A program made the translations under genes and the position numbers. From Kamptonema formosum PCC 6407 (lineage in GTDB: Bacteria; Cyanobacteriota; Cyanobacteriia; Cyanobacteriales; Microcoleaceae), in the NCBI RefSeq assembly GCF_000332155.1, contig NZ_KB235898.1, positions 552,692-616,691 of the forward strand: a DNA stretch of 64,000 nucleotides, given 5' to 3'. The first letter of the stretch is position 1, and each line of letters opens with the position of its first letter. The notes below the pieces were generated by a model, which was given only the letters and a program-made list of their open reading frames with translations, had not been told where the DNA came from and did no database searches. Shown piece after piece: positions 49,177 through 58,418 of this stretch.

Positions 49177-50058
49177 TTAACGAAGTTTATATCCTTCCAT
49201 CCAAGTAATACATTGCTGCATCTGTTTACCCATAGTTTCTCTATCGGCATGATATCTGCGTCCATGTCCCGGCAAAACCCATTCAAAGGAATAATTAGCT
49301 AATTTTTGCATAGATTTCACCTGTTCGGGCCAGGAATACCAACAAACGCGGGGAAAGGCTAACAACTGCTTAAGTTCATCAGACCAGGCGAGATGATCGC
49401 CACTAAATAAATATTTGTTGTTGTAGAGTAAAACTGTGTGACCTTTCGTATGACCGGGAACAGGAATAATTAACAAATCAGTTGCTAATTGGTAGGGTTC
49501 GCCGCCAGATAGTTTAATTTCTACATCGCGAGTATCAGTGGTAATTTCGTCTGTATGGAGGATGCGATCGCAGCCAAAATGGTCGCGATACTTTTGATGA
49601 TCTGCCACATCGTCTTGATGAGTCAGATACATATAGCGAATGTCGCCCATTGCTTCTATCTGCTTGACTAACGGCGGAGAGAAACGAGGAGAATCAACCA
49701 AAACATTGCCTTCGGGCCGGACAATTAAATAGCTGGCTGCGCCGTAGGATTTCTCGGAGTGATAGCCGCAATGATAAATATTCTCTGCTATTAGCAGAGG
49801 GAAACTATGCTGAATATCTTTGATATTTTTCGGTTTCTCAACAGTACCGATAGAACTGGTAGGGCAAGATAATAAGGCCTGAAGCGATCGCTCTTTTTCA
49901 ACCTCATTAGCTGGCTGGTGGTAAACCGCAGACTGTTCTCCAGTTTGGTGAAATATTTCTGGTGCCATCCACCGACAGGTATCGCAGTCAATACAGGTAG
50001 TATCGACATAAAAATTACCATTGGTATTTTCGGGACGGCGCAAATTTAGATGAGCCAT
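49177..50058 (-). CDS. Ferredoxin-MBL-fold hydrolase
   Basis: 293 residues. N-terminal single-cluster ferredoxin-like part with CIDCDTC (Cys22, Cys25, Cys28) and Cys65 before Pro; then a metallo-beta-lactamase domain with THQDDVADH, PVPGHTKGHTVLL, LFSGDHLAW and LPGHGRRYH. The first metal motif has two extra residues compared with HxHxDH. Similar fusions occur across cyanobacteria and plants; the substrate is unknown. ATG 50058. Confidence 0.88.
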   Translation of the reverse strand: MAHLNLRRPENTNGNFYVDTTCIDCDTCRWMAPEIFHQTGEQSAVYHQPANEVEKERSLQALLSCPTSSIGTVEKPKNIKDIQHSFPLLIAENIYHCGYHSEKSYGAASYLIVRPEGNVLVDSPRFSPPLVKQIEAMGDIRYMYLTHQDDVADHQKYRDHFGCDRILHTDEITTDTRDVEIKLSGGEPYQLATDLLIIPVPGHTKGHTVLLYNNKYLFSGDHLAWSDELKQLLAFPRVCWYSWPEQVKSMQKLANYSFEWVLPGHGRRYHADRETMGKQMQQCITWMEGYKLR

Positions 50059-50144
50059 ATTTAAAACCGATATACTACAAGGAATTAATTTGATTATATC
50101 CTAGAATATTAATAACTGTGTCAGTCTTAATTTATTTTATCACT

Positions 50145-51209
50145 TTATTCTAGCTCTTCAATTGTAGATTCTAAACTTGTTGGCGAAGTTCGCAGATTTT
50201 CGACTGTGCTTTTAATAAAACCTGCGATCGGAACCGCTACTAATAAACCAATTAATCCTCCGACTTTAGTTGCTATTAATAGCGAGATAAAAATCCAAAC
50301 AGGGTTGAGTCCAGTAAAACCTCCTAAAAGGCGCGGAGCAATCCCATTTTCAATTACTTGGTCAAGTACTGTCGCCACAGCTAAAACCTTCATCCCTAGC
50401 CAAAAGTTGTTCAAAGCCATCAATAAACTAACGATGCTGATACTCAAGCCTGCGCCCAAGGGAATTAGGGTCATTATGCCTACTGCTAAGCCAAATAATA
50501 AGCCAAAAGGAACCTGCAAAATTAGAAAGGCTACTGTCATTGATAAACCCATAAAAGTTGCCAAAGTAGCCTGTCCAATGAAATAATTTTGAAAGTTACG
50601 GCGTAAAGACTCACGGATTTGACTGCCCAATTCAGGGGGAAACCACTGAAACAAACCATCCCATAAACGCTGACCGTGCAGTAGTAAGTAAAATGTCAGA
50701 ACTACTGTGATCATTAAGTCTAAGAGACTCCCGGCTGCGCCTAATACAACAGTTAAAATTTGACCAATAATTGACTGTAGTTGAGTAGAAAAACGCTCGC
50801 TCAATTGCTTAGCAAAACCCCGGAGATCGATAGGAAGGTTGCGGTTTTTAGCCCAATTATGGAGAGTCTCAAACTGTTCAGCACCAGAATTTATCCAACT
50901 GGGTAGGCGGGTGACAAGCTCATTTAATTGACCGAGAATAATAGGAGCAAGGGTGACAGCCAATACCACTAATATTAGTAAAAACAGACATAATACTAAT
51001 ACAACTGCTTGCTGCCGCTTCACGCCGTAGCGTCGCAGGAAATGTACGGGATAATCTAGTAAAAAAGAGAGTACGGTTGCTGTTACAAAAACGGTGATCA
51101 AGGAGCGAAAATATTCAAAGACTAGGAGCAGTAACCACGAATTGAGTACCACTAGGGGAAATAATAATCCCCATATCCACGATCGCGGCAGTTGATTTAC
51201 AGGTTTCAT
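50145..51209 (-). CDS. AI-2E family transporter (permease)
   Basis: 354-residue membrane protein of the TqsA/AI-2E superfamily. Seen: eight or so helices, LPSWINSGAEQFETL extramembrane stretch, FYLLLHGQRLWDGLFQWFPP, and the C-terminal PLGAGLSISIVSLLMAL and NPVWIFISLLIATKVGGLIGLL blocks. Substrate unknown; family members include Na+/H+ antiporters and quorum-signal exporters. ATG 51209 is preferred to the TTG at 51224. Confidence 0.9.
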   Translation of the reverse strand: MKPVNQLPRSWIWGLLFPLVVLNSWLLLLVFEYFRSLITVFVTATVLSFLLDYPVHFLRRYGVKRQQAVVLVLCLFLLILVVLAVTLAPIILGQLNELVTRLPSWINSGAEQFETLHNWAKNRNLPIDLRGFAKQLSERFSTQLQSIIGQILTVVLGAAGSLLDLMITVVLTFYLLLHGQRLWDGLFQWFPPELGSQIRESLRRNFQNYFIGQATLATFMGLSMTVAFLILQVPFGLLFGLAVGIMTLIPLGAGLSISIVSLLMALNNFWLGMKVLAVATVLDQVIENGIAPRLLGGFTGLNPVWIFISLLIATKVGGLIGLLVAVPIAGFIKSTVENLRTSPTSLESTIEELE

Positions 51210-51501
51210 GTAAGTCAGGAGCAAGAATTCAGAATTAAGAATTTTAACTGCTAATCGGAAAAGCCTATTAACTAGAAGGCTAAGGTATTAGCAGCAGGGA
51301 AAACAGAATTGACAGTGTGATTTTTTGCTATTGTCATTAGATATTTAATTGTGTCCAACTGAAGCTTTTTCCTGAATTCTGGCTCCTGAATCGCGTTAAG
51401 TAGAAGGAAGAAGGAAGAAGGAAGAACGAAGAACGAAGAAGGTTTATACAGCCAACTTTTTAGCCATCAGTATCTTATGTTTAATTCAGTGGATTTACTT
51501 A
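51210..51501. other. Spacer with GAAGGAA heptads
   Basis: No gene. GAAGAAG/GAACGAA heptads at 51403-51441 and a TATACAGCCAACTTTTTAGCCATC..TTAATTCAGTGGATTTACTTA flank also present at 19319-19376, so both are copies of one dispersed repeat. Confidence 0.65.
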
Positions 51502-52608
51502 TCAAAACTTTTCAGTATGCCGTTCTAGTGCTAATTGAATTAAGCGGTCTACTAATTCGGCGAAGGAGATGCCCGAAGCTGCCCAAAGTTGAGGATACAT
51601 ACTGGTAGCTGTGAATCCGGGGAGGGTATTAATTTCATTAATTAGAACTTGGCCTGTAGATTCGACATAGAAGAAGTCTACTCGCGCTAAACCAGCACAG
51701 TCAAGGGCTAAAAATGCTTCGATCGCCATTGATTGAATTTGAGAGGCGATCGCATCGCTGACTTTTGCGGGAATAAATAGATCTGCTTGCCCATGTGCGT
51801 ATTTAGTTTCGTAGTCATAGAAATCACTTTTATAAGTAATTTCCCCAACTATAGAGGCTTGAGGTCGATCGTTGCCTAAGACGGCGCATTCTAATTCTCT
51901 AGCAACTACTCCTGCTTCAACAATTATGCGGCGATCGTAACTAGCGGCGCTGTCGAGGGCGGTTTCAAGTTCTGGGCGCGATCGCACTTTAGAAATTCCT
52001 ACTGAGGAACCTAAATTCGCTGGTTTCACAAAGCAGGGATAGCCTAAATTTTCTTCGATTTGGTCGCATAATTTGGGGAAAATGCAAGGATTAGACCAAA
52101 CTTGCGATCGCGTGACAGCAGTATATTTAACTTGCGGTAAACCAGCTTGGGCAAATACCATTTTCATCGCAATTTTATCCATCCCCATTGCCGATCCCAA
52201 AACCCCAGAACCGACAAAAGGTACTTGCATTAATTTCAGCAACCCTTGTACAGTACCGTCTTCACCGTTTGGCCCATGTAAGACGGGGAACCAAACATCG
52301 ACAATATCGGGCCTTGGGAATTGACCATAGGCAATTGGGGATTGAGGAGTGAGAATTAAATTTTCCCCTAAATTGGCGATCGCCTCTTCCCCCTCTAATT
52401 GTAGGGGTTTTCCGGTTTCTAAGACTTGTTGAGGCACTGTTCCTGCTAACCAGCGACCATCTTTTTGGATGTAAAAGGGTAGAACTTCGTATTTACTGGC
52501 ATTTTGGTCGGAAGCGATCGCACGCGCGATCGCCCTTGCGGAACTAATTGAGACTTCGTGTTCCCCAGAACGCCCGCCAAATAACAGTCCTATCCGTAAT
52601 TTCGTCAT
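51502..52608 (-). CDS. ddl: D-alanine--D-alanine ligase
   Basis: ATP-grasp enzyme that makes the D-Ala-D-Ala end of the peptidoglycan precursor. Seen: [54 protein letters not shown] and [11 protein letters not shown]. 368 residues, standard for the long form. Cytosolic. Together with uppP and lgt it is part of the envelope housekeeping set here. Confidence 0.97.
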   Translation of the reverse strand: MTKLRIGLLFGGRSGEHEVSISSARAIARAIASDQNASKYEVLPFYIQKDGRWLAGTVPQQVLETGKPLQLEGEEAIANLGENLILTPQSPIAYGQFPRPDIVDVWFPVLHGPNGEDGTVQGLLKLMQVPFVGSGVLGSAMGMDKIAMKMVFAQAGLPQVKYTAVTRSQVWSNPCIFPKLCDQIEENLGYPCFVKPANLGSSVGISKVRSRPELETALDSAASYDRRIIVEAGVVARELECAVLGNDRPQASIVGEITYKSDFYDYETKYAHGQADLFIPAKVSDAIASQIQSMAIEAFLALDCAGLARVDFFYVESTGQVLINEINTLPGFTATSMYPQLWAASGISFAELVDRLIQLALERHTEKF

Positions 52609-52817
52609 TTTTTATACTCCTACTAATATACTGAGTTAGCGCAGTTACCAAGGGAACAATAGCATATTAGCAGCGATTCATTAATTGAGTGTTCTCATCA
52701 GGAGGCGATCGCCAACTCCAAGCACATCAGCGGATGTACTGCAAACTGTAAATTGCACGAGATGCGATCGGCATATTCTATGTTGCCAGCGATCGACAAT
52801 ATAGAGAATTTCTAAAG

Positions 52818-53245
52818 ATGCTAGAAACTCTTAAAAAAGTAATAGACAAATATCATACTCTTGGCATGGTTAAAGCTGACGAACTGCTGTTGCGTCCGAC
52901 AGATGCACTTCGTCTTGCTGATGAGTTGGAACAGAGGGGGATTTTAATTCTAGGTGTAGATATTTGGTACTATAGCAATCCTAAATCATTTGTGAATTTC
53001 TTACTCCCTCCCCTTAGCAAGGGGAGGGTTGGGGTGGGGTAAAAAATTTACGATTCATTATAGGATTGCTATATATCGGCGATCGAATTGCTGAAGACCC
53101 AAGTTCATTAGATTTGAGTGAAATAACAAATGTAAAAGTTAGCGCCAAGCTTACTAGAGAATTTATTACCACTCACTTACCTGAAAAAACAGCATTTGTT
53201 TCATTTGTTCTAGAAGAAGATACAAGCGGGGAAACTGAGGGTTGA
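52818..53245 (+). pseudogene. Small conserved gene split by a 99-bp MITE
   Basis: The reading frame starts at ATG 52818 (LKKVIDKYHTLGMVKADELL..GVDIWYY) and is cut after TAC-TA by the element at 52973-53071. Removing the element and one TA restores one frame to TGA 53243-53245: ...WYYIGDRIAEDPSSLDLSEI...LPEKTAFVSFVLEE. As it stands the product stops at 53042. About 108 residues when restored. Function unknown. Confidence 0.85.
52973..53071. mobile_element. 99-bp MITE with TA target duplication
   Basis: Terminal TAGCAATCCTA (52973-52983) and TAGGATTGCTA (53061-53071) are perfect inverted repeats (13 bp if the flanking TA is included). TA flanks both sides (52971-52972, 53072-53073). Core hairpin CCCTCCCC / GGGGAGGG. 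TA duplication fits mobilisation by an IS630/Tc1-mariner transposase (inference). Confidence 0.88.
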
Positions 53246-53277
53246 GATCGGATATAAGCAAACCTATTTGCCTTACC

Positions 53278-53983
53278 TTATTGTCGAACTTCCACAACAT
53301 TTATCAACCCCCAATCATACTTATAAGCTGTTCGACATCTAAACTGCATTATCATGGCGGTATAATTTGTAGCAAGTTTCTCATATCGTGTAGCAATACG
53401 TCTCCATTGCTTGAGTCGGTTGATAGCACGTTCAACAATGTTGCGTTGACGGTAGATTTCACGGCTAAATAGACCGCGACGCAGTTCATTTGACAGTCGT
53501 GGGATGGTAAAACGGATACCTCGGCTCTGTGAAATAACTACGGATACGACGACCTGTGTAGCCTTTGTCCCCTACCACTCTTGAAGGACGGATACGGGGA
53601 CGACCTCGCCCAGAACGTTTGACTGCTCCTTGTTCCATCAATTGTTCTAAAAATATTGACTTCATAAGTTGACCGGGAGTGAGAAGAAAAGTTATCGGTT
53701 TACCTTTACCCTCACAACGTATGTGTATTTTTGTGCTAAAGCCTCCGCGAGAACGACCTAGTTTCTCCTCTTCTTCACCCCCTTTTTTCCACCTGCGGCG
53801 TGTTGGTGGGCACGAATTACAGTTCCATCAACGTAATGCACGTCAAGCGTCTAGGTTTCCTTGTTTGTCCGCATCGGCTTGTAGGTGTTCTAAGACTTGT
53901 TTCCAGATATCGGCTTTTTGCCACCGATAAAACCGTGTGGCTATACTTTCCCACTGTTCGGTACTTAAGTCTCCTCTATTCAT
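53278..53983 (-). pseudogene. IS5-family transposase pseudogene
   Basis: The minus strand begins MNRGDLSTEQWESIATRFYR, where a segment between EQWE and ATRFYRWQK is missing compared with intact IS5/IS427 transposases. A frameshift follows GNLD (stop after LDA), then DVHYVDGTVIRAHQHAAGG, GRSRGGFSTKIH and VGDKGYTG continue in another frame; a second shift precedes LSNELRRGLFSREIYRQRN and the end CRTAYKYDWGLINVVEVRQ. Catalytic DDE pieces are recognisable but unlinked. Cannot be functional. Confidence 0.88.
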
Positions 53984-54189
53984 GAACACACCTGCCTGCG
54001 ATCGCCTATTTTTAGGATACAACGAGTTTGAAAACACGCCCTAGCCCTTAGCCCCTAGCAACAAGAATATTAATAAAACTTATCGGTGCTGCGGAAACTA
54101 TGACTTCTCGGTAGATTGTTCTTAAAGATTTGTAAACTATTATCTATTATGGAGTCCTTTGCGCCTCTGATATTTTTTCAAGGAGTCCC

Positions 54190-55128
54190 ATGAAGCAACT
54201 TGTGATTGCCGAGCGTTTCTGCCTCATTGCCCACATCGTCTCAATGGCTTTTGGACTGGCGGGGTTGTTGGTGGTGATACCCCGTCCCGAATTGATTATG
54301 AGCTTGCCACCTGCTGGACAAGTTCTGTTTCAGTGGGGGATGGCTGGGGGTGGAGTAGTCTACATCATCTTCGGTGCAGCAGCAGTTGCTCTCTATGCCT
54401 ATCGAACATTAGGACTAGGGGCGACTTTGAGCTTTATGCTGCCCTCTGTGTTTTTATCGCTGGGGAGCGAGTTACTAGGAACGAGCACAGGTTTTCCCTT
54501 CGGCCACTACCACTACCTCAGTGGTTTGGGCTACAAGATTGCGGGGCTAGTCCCTTTCACAATTCCCCTGTCATGGTTTTATCTAGGATTAGTTTCCTAC
54601 GCGATCGCCCGGGCGGGAGTAGCTGGTAGAGATGGCGAACTCAACTGGGTGCGCCAAATCGCAGCGATCGCCTTTGGTGCATTACTACTGACATCTTGGG
54701 ATTTTGTCCTCGATCCAGCCATGAGCCAGACGATCGTACCTTTCTGGGAGTTTGAAGAGGTGGGAGCCTTCTTTGGGATGCCCTACCGCAACCTGGCAGG
54801 GTGGATGGGTACAGGAGTACTGTTTATGAGTGTGGCAGCATTTTTCTGGAGGAAAACACCCAATCTATTGCAGCGATCGCAATTAGGTTTGCCCCTAGTT
54901 GTTTATTTGATTAACTTCGCCTTCGGAGCAATTATTACCATCACCTCCCTAGATTCCCGGTTCTGGTTCCCAACATTACTAGCCGTATTTTTGGGTGTAG
55001 TTCCGGCTATAGCTTTGTCGTGGATGGCCAAGCCTCAAACTCAAGAAGCGGCTGAAACAATCTCATATCAGGATCAATTGGCTCTCAAGGCTGAAATTGC
55101 ACCTCAGCCAGTGGGATTGCGAAAATAA
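54190..55128 (+). CDS. cruF: Carotenoid 1',2'-hydratase / gamma-carotene 1'-hydroxylase CruF
   Basis: Polytopic membrane enzyme of myxoxanthophyll-type glycosylated carotenoid synthesis. 312 residues with eight or so helices; SELLGTSTGFPFGHYHYL and PFWEFEEVGAFFGMPYRNLAGW are CruF hallmarks, carrying conserved Glu, His and Asp residues (SWDFVLDPAM). CAAGGAGT ribosome binding site. The next gene is cruG, as in other cyanobacteria. Confidence 0.93.
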   Translation: MKQLVIAERFCLIAHIVSMAFGLAGLLVVIPRPELIMSLPPAGQVLFQWGMAGGGVVYIIFGAAAVALYAYRTLGLGATLSFMLPSVFLSLGSELLGTSTGFPFGHYHYLSGLGYKIAGLVPFTIPLSWFYLGLVSYAIARAGVAGRDGELNWVRQIAAIAFGALLLTSWDFVLDPAMSQTIVPFWEFEEVGAFFGMPYRNLAGWMGTGVLFMSVAAFFWRKTPNLLQRSQLGLPLVVYLINFAFGAIITITSLDSRFWFPTLLAVFLGVVPAIALSWMAKPQTQEAAETISYQDQLALKAEIAPQPVGLRK

Positions 55129-55414
55129 ATAGGAGCTAGGGGCTAGGGGCTAGGGGCTAGGGACTAGGGAAGAAGGGAATAGAATCAAGGTTTCCAGCAA
55201 TCGCTCCTGTCCTAACTGTCAAGAAGGTTGCTATATCTTTTAGTCGGTTTTAGTCGTCTTTAGACGACTTGAGCTATTAGCCAGGGGTTGAAACCCCTGG
55301 CGGGTTCCAGTAGGATGATTCAATCTAGAGCGCAAACCCGGTTTCTTGAGGAAACTGGGTTCCCCTAGTCCTGGTAGAATATGAAACCACTACTTAAATT
55401 TCCAATCTAAATCT
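55129..55414. repeat. Composite CTAGGGG repeat plus PSII-type spacer repeats
   Basis: GGGGCTA heptads (55136-55166), GAAGAAGGGAATAG, then GTCCTAACTGTCAAGAAGG(TTGCTATA) at 55208-55236. Further on AGTCGTCTTTAGACGACT (55248-55268) and AACCCCTGGC hairpins, and an AACCCGGTTTCTTG fragment. No gene. Confidence 0.65.
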
Positions 55415-56629
55415 TTGATTCTTTCGCTCGCCCATTACCTATCCTCCCCTGATTTATCGATCGAAATTGCCAGTGTCGGACTGCTAGTGCTGCAATTACC
55501 AGCCGTAGCCATTCTCTTATCGCGGTTGATGAAAGGGCCCTCTCGCTATCCACCCTTGGAACCGCAGTCACCAACCCCAGATTTGGTAGGTACTTGTAGC
55601 GCGATCGTACCGACTTTAAACGAAGCCGATCGCATTTCACCTTGTCTAGCGGGATTAACTCACCAAAGTTACGAACTTCGGGAAGTAATAGTCGTTGATA
55701 GTTATTCCGAAGATGGAACGGGGGATTTAGTCAAAGCTACGGGACAAAATGACCCTCGGTTTCGCTTGATTAACGACGATCCCTTACCTTCTGGCTGGGT
55801 GGGCCGCCCTTGGGCCTTGCATACAGGTTTTTTGAACAGTTCCGATCGTAGCGAGTGGATTGTAGGGATAGATGCAGATACGCAACCCCATCCCGGTTTA
55901 ATTGCCAGTTTGCTCAAGACAGCGGCTACTGAGGGTTACGATCTAATTTCCCTTTCGCCGCAGTTTATCCTTAAATATCCCGGAGAATTATGGCTGCAAC
56001 CCGCCTTGTTGATGACTTTAGTTTATCGTTTTGGGCCGACGGGTACGGGGGCGGAATCAGCAGAACGAGTAATGGCAAATGGTCAGTGTTTTTTGTGTAA
56101 GCGATCGGTTTTAGCTCAATTAGGGGGCTATACAGCCGCAAAAGGTTCTTTTTGCGATGATGTCACCCTAGCTCGTTTTGCCGCATCTCTTGGGTTTAAA
56201 GTCGGGTTTTTGGACGGTGCGAAGGTTTTGAAGGTGCGGATGTATGAGGGAGCCCTTGAAACTTGGAAGGAGTGGGGGCGATCGCTTGACTTAAAAGATG
56301 CTTCTTCTCAGACTCAAATATGGGGGGATTTGTGGCTATTATTAGCAGTTCAAGGCTTACCGATACCAATTTTATTGAGCTATTTATTTTTGTCTCTACC
56401 TTTTTCTCTGTCTCCATCGCCTTCTCTATTTTTGTTAGGATTAAACCTATTTTTGCTTGCAATTAGGGTGGCTTTGTGCTTTGCGATCGCACCTTCTTAT
56501 GACCGCACGCAAGCACAATCTAAGTGGATATTTTGGCTTTCTCCTCTCGCCGATCCCTTAGCCTTTTTACGAATTCTACTCTCTGCTATTAACAAGCCTA
56601 CTCAATGGCGGGGTAGGAGTTATAACTAG
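55415..56629 (+). CDS. cruG: 2'-O-glycosyltransferase CruG (GT2 family)
   Basis: Membrane-anchored GT-A glycosyltransferase that adds the sugar to 2'-hydroxy carotenoids (myxol/oscillol glycosides). 404 residues. Seen: an N-terminal helix, CSAIVPTLNEADRISPCLAG, VVDSYSEDGT, IVGIDADTQPHP (DxD), QCFLCKRSVLAQLGGY and two to three C-terminal helices. The start is TTG at 55415, as no upstream ATG exists. Partner of cruF. Confidence 0.92.
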   Translation: MILSLAHYLSSPDLSIEIASVGLLVLQLPAVAILLSRLMKGPSRYPPLEPQSPTPDLVGTCSAIVPTLNEADRISPCLAGLTHQSYELREVIVVDSYSEDGTGDLVKATGQNDPRFRLINDDPLPSGWVGRPWALHTGFLNSSDRSEWIVGIDADTQPHPGLIASLLKTAATEGYDLISLSPQFILKYPGELWLQPALLMTLVYRFGPTGTGAESAERVMANGQCFLCKRSVLAQLGGYTAAKGSFCDDVTLARFAASLGFKVGFLDGAKVLKVRMYEGALETWKEWGRSLDLKDASSQTQIWGDLWLLLAVQGLPIPILLSYLFLSLPFSLSPSPSLFLLGLNLFLLAIRVALCFAIAPSYDRTQAQSKWIFWLSPLADPLAFLRILLSAINKPTQWRGRSYN

Positions 56630-57062
56630 GGGCTAGGGGCTAGGGGCTAGGGGCTAGGGGAAGAGAGGGGGAGCAGGGGAGCGGGGGAGCAGGGGAGCGA
56701 GGGAGGATGGGGAAGAGGGGGAGGATGGGGGAGGATGGGTAATTAGCCATTAGCCATTAGCCATTAGCGATTAGGACTTACGCAGGTTGTCGCAGAAACC
56801 GGGTTTTTAAGAGAATCTGTGGGTAAAAGCGAAGTATTTTCGTCAAAAAACCCGGTTTCTTTGGTTGGGTGCGTAAGTCCTGCATAAGCGAGTGTCCTAA
56901 CCGTCTTCACGGTTGCTATATTAATCAAAATTGTTAAATGTTAATTGTTAATTGTTAATTATCCCTTTCCCATCCTCCCCCATCTCCCCCTCTCCCCTGC
57001 TCCCCCGCTCCCCCTGCTCCCCCATCTCTTCCCCTAGCCCCTAGCCCCTAGCCCCTAGCCCC
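56628..57062. repeat. Inverted cassette + palindrome + direct cassette
   Basis: No gene. 56628-56772: GGGGCTA, GGGGAGC, GGATGGG, then ATTAGCC units (inverted cassette). 56773-56881: palindromic element. 56889-56920: GTGTCCTAACCGTCTTCACG then GTTGCTATA. 56930-57062: TTAATTG, CATCCTCCCC, GCTCCCC, then CTAGCCC units (direct cassette), ending at the P450 ATG. Confidence 0.85.
56773..56881. repeat. 108-bp palindromic repeat (AGGACTTACG family), copy 3
   Basis: AGGACTTACGCAGG ... GCGAAGTATTTTCGTC ... GGTTGGGTGCGTAAGTCCT. Nested inside the 56628-57062 repeat mosaic, so it inserted into, or spread along with, a heptad tract. Confidence 0.85.
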
Positions 57063-57067
57063 TTCTT

Positions 57068-58378
57068 ATGAACCCACTTCCCTTACCTCCTGGTAGTTTT
57101 GGTTTACCACTAATTGGAGATACCATAAACTTTTTGCGTGACTCTCAATTTGCCAGAAAACGTCACCAACAATACGGGCCAATCTTCAAAACCAGCCTCT
57201 TAGGACAGCCTACCATTTTCCTCTACGGCCCAGAGGCAAATATGTTTATATTGACCAATGAAAATCAATATTTTACTGTTAGCTGGCCACCTAGTACCAA
57301 AGCACTTTTAGGCCCTTTATCTTTAGCTTTACAAACAGGGTCAGACCACCAAAAACGCCGCAAATTATTGTATCAAGCATTTCAACCAAGAGCGCTAGCT
57401 GGTTACACTATCGCTATGGAAGAAATCACTCATCAATACCTGCAAAAATGGGGAAAAATTGGTACGCTAACTTGGTATCCAGAACTTAGAAACTATACTT
57501 TTGATATCGCGGCAAAATTGCTGGTAGGACTTGATTCTGGTTCCCAGACAAGCTTAGGTCATTTCTTTGAAACTTGGTGTGAAGGTTTATTTACAATTCC
57601 CCTACGTTTGCCTTGGACAAAATTTGGTCGCGCTTGGAAATCTCGCAAATTACTATTAGTAGAAATTGAAAACATTATCCGTCAGCGACAGCAAGAACCA
57701 GAGATTGGAAAAGATGCTTTAAGCTTGCTAATTGCCGCTAAAGATGAAGAAGGAAATAGCCTCAGTTTAGAAGAATTGAAAGACCAAGTTTTGCTACTAC
57801 TATTTGCTGGACATGAAACTCTAACTTCTGCAATTGCATCTTTTTGCCTGGAATTAGCTAAACACCCCCAAATCATGGCAAAAGTCAGGGAAGAACAACA
57901 ACAATTTCCCCCAAGCGAACCCATAACTCTCGAACAGCTCAAACAAATGCCATACTTAGAGCAAGTGATGAAAGAAGTGCTGCGGTTAGTTCCTCCAGTG
58001 GGTGGCGGTTTTCGGGAAGTAATTCGCTCTTGTGAGTTCAACGGATATCAAATTCCTGAAGGTTGGAACATTCTTTATCAGATTAATCAAACCCATAAAG
58101 ATAGTCAAGTTTACCCCGAACCAGAAAAATTTGACCCCGAACGTTTTAACCCGGAACACTCAGCAAATTCTAAACCATTTAGCTATGTACCTTTTGGCGG
58201 CGGTTTGCGAGAATGTCTAGGTAAAGAATTTGCTAAGTTAGAAATGAAACTATTTGCAGCGCGAATTGTGCGCGAGTTTAACTGGGAACTTTTACCTAAT
58301 CAAGACCTAACTCTAATTACAGTACCAACACCCCATCCCCGTGACGGTCTACAAGTAAAATTTACCCCTCAAACTTAA
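57068..58378 (+). CDS. Cytochrome P450, CYP120-like
   Basis: 436 residues, soluble type. Seen: PPGSFGLPLIGDT proline-rich start, I-helix FAGHETLTSA, ExxR (EVLR), and haem loop FGGGLRECLGKEFAK with Cys383. Overall most like cyanobacterial CYP120, which hydroxylates retinoids. The position beside cruF-cruG fits action on carotenoid cleavage products (inference). Electron partner not encoded here. Confidence 0.92.
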   Translation: MNPLPLPPGSFGLPLIGDTINFLRDSQFARKRHQQYGPIFKTSLLGQPTIFLYGPEANMFILTNENQYFTVSWPPSTKALLGPLSLALQTGSDHQKRRKLLYQAFQPRALAGYTIAMEEITHQYLQKWGKIGTLTWYPELRNYTFDIAAKLLVGLDSGSQTSLGHFFETWCEGLFTIPLRLPWTKFGRAWKSRKLLLVEIENIIRQRQQEPEIGKDALSLLIAAKDEEGNSLSLEELKDQVLLLLFAGHETLTSAIASFCLELAKHPQIMAKVREEQQQFPPSEPITLEQLKQMPYLEQVMKEVLRLVPPVGGGFREVIRSCEFNGYQIPEGWNILYQINQTHKDSQVYPEPEKFDPERFNPEHSANSKPFSYVPFGGGLRECLGKEFAKLEMKLFAARIVREFNWELLPNQDLTLITVPTPHPRDGLQVKFTPQT

Positions 58379-58418
58379 AAACTATCTGGGTTTATCTGTG
58401 GTTATCTGTGGCAAAAAA

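Noticed and set aside
50206-50586. 126-codon plus-strand frame
   Set aside because: Lies wholly within the AI-2E transporter gene in antisense and has no domain.
53679-53985. Plus-strand frames across 53.7-54.0 kb
   Set aside because: Antisense to the IS5 transposase pseudogene, whose conserved motifs are on the minus strand.
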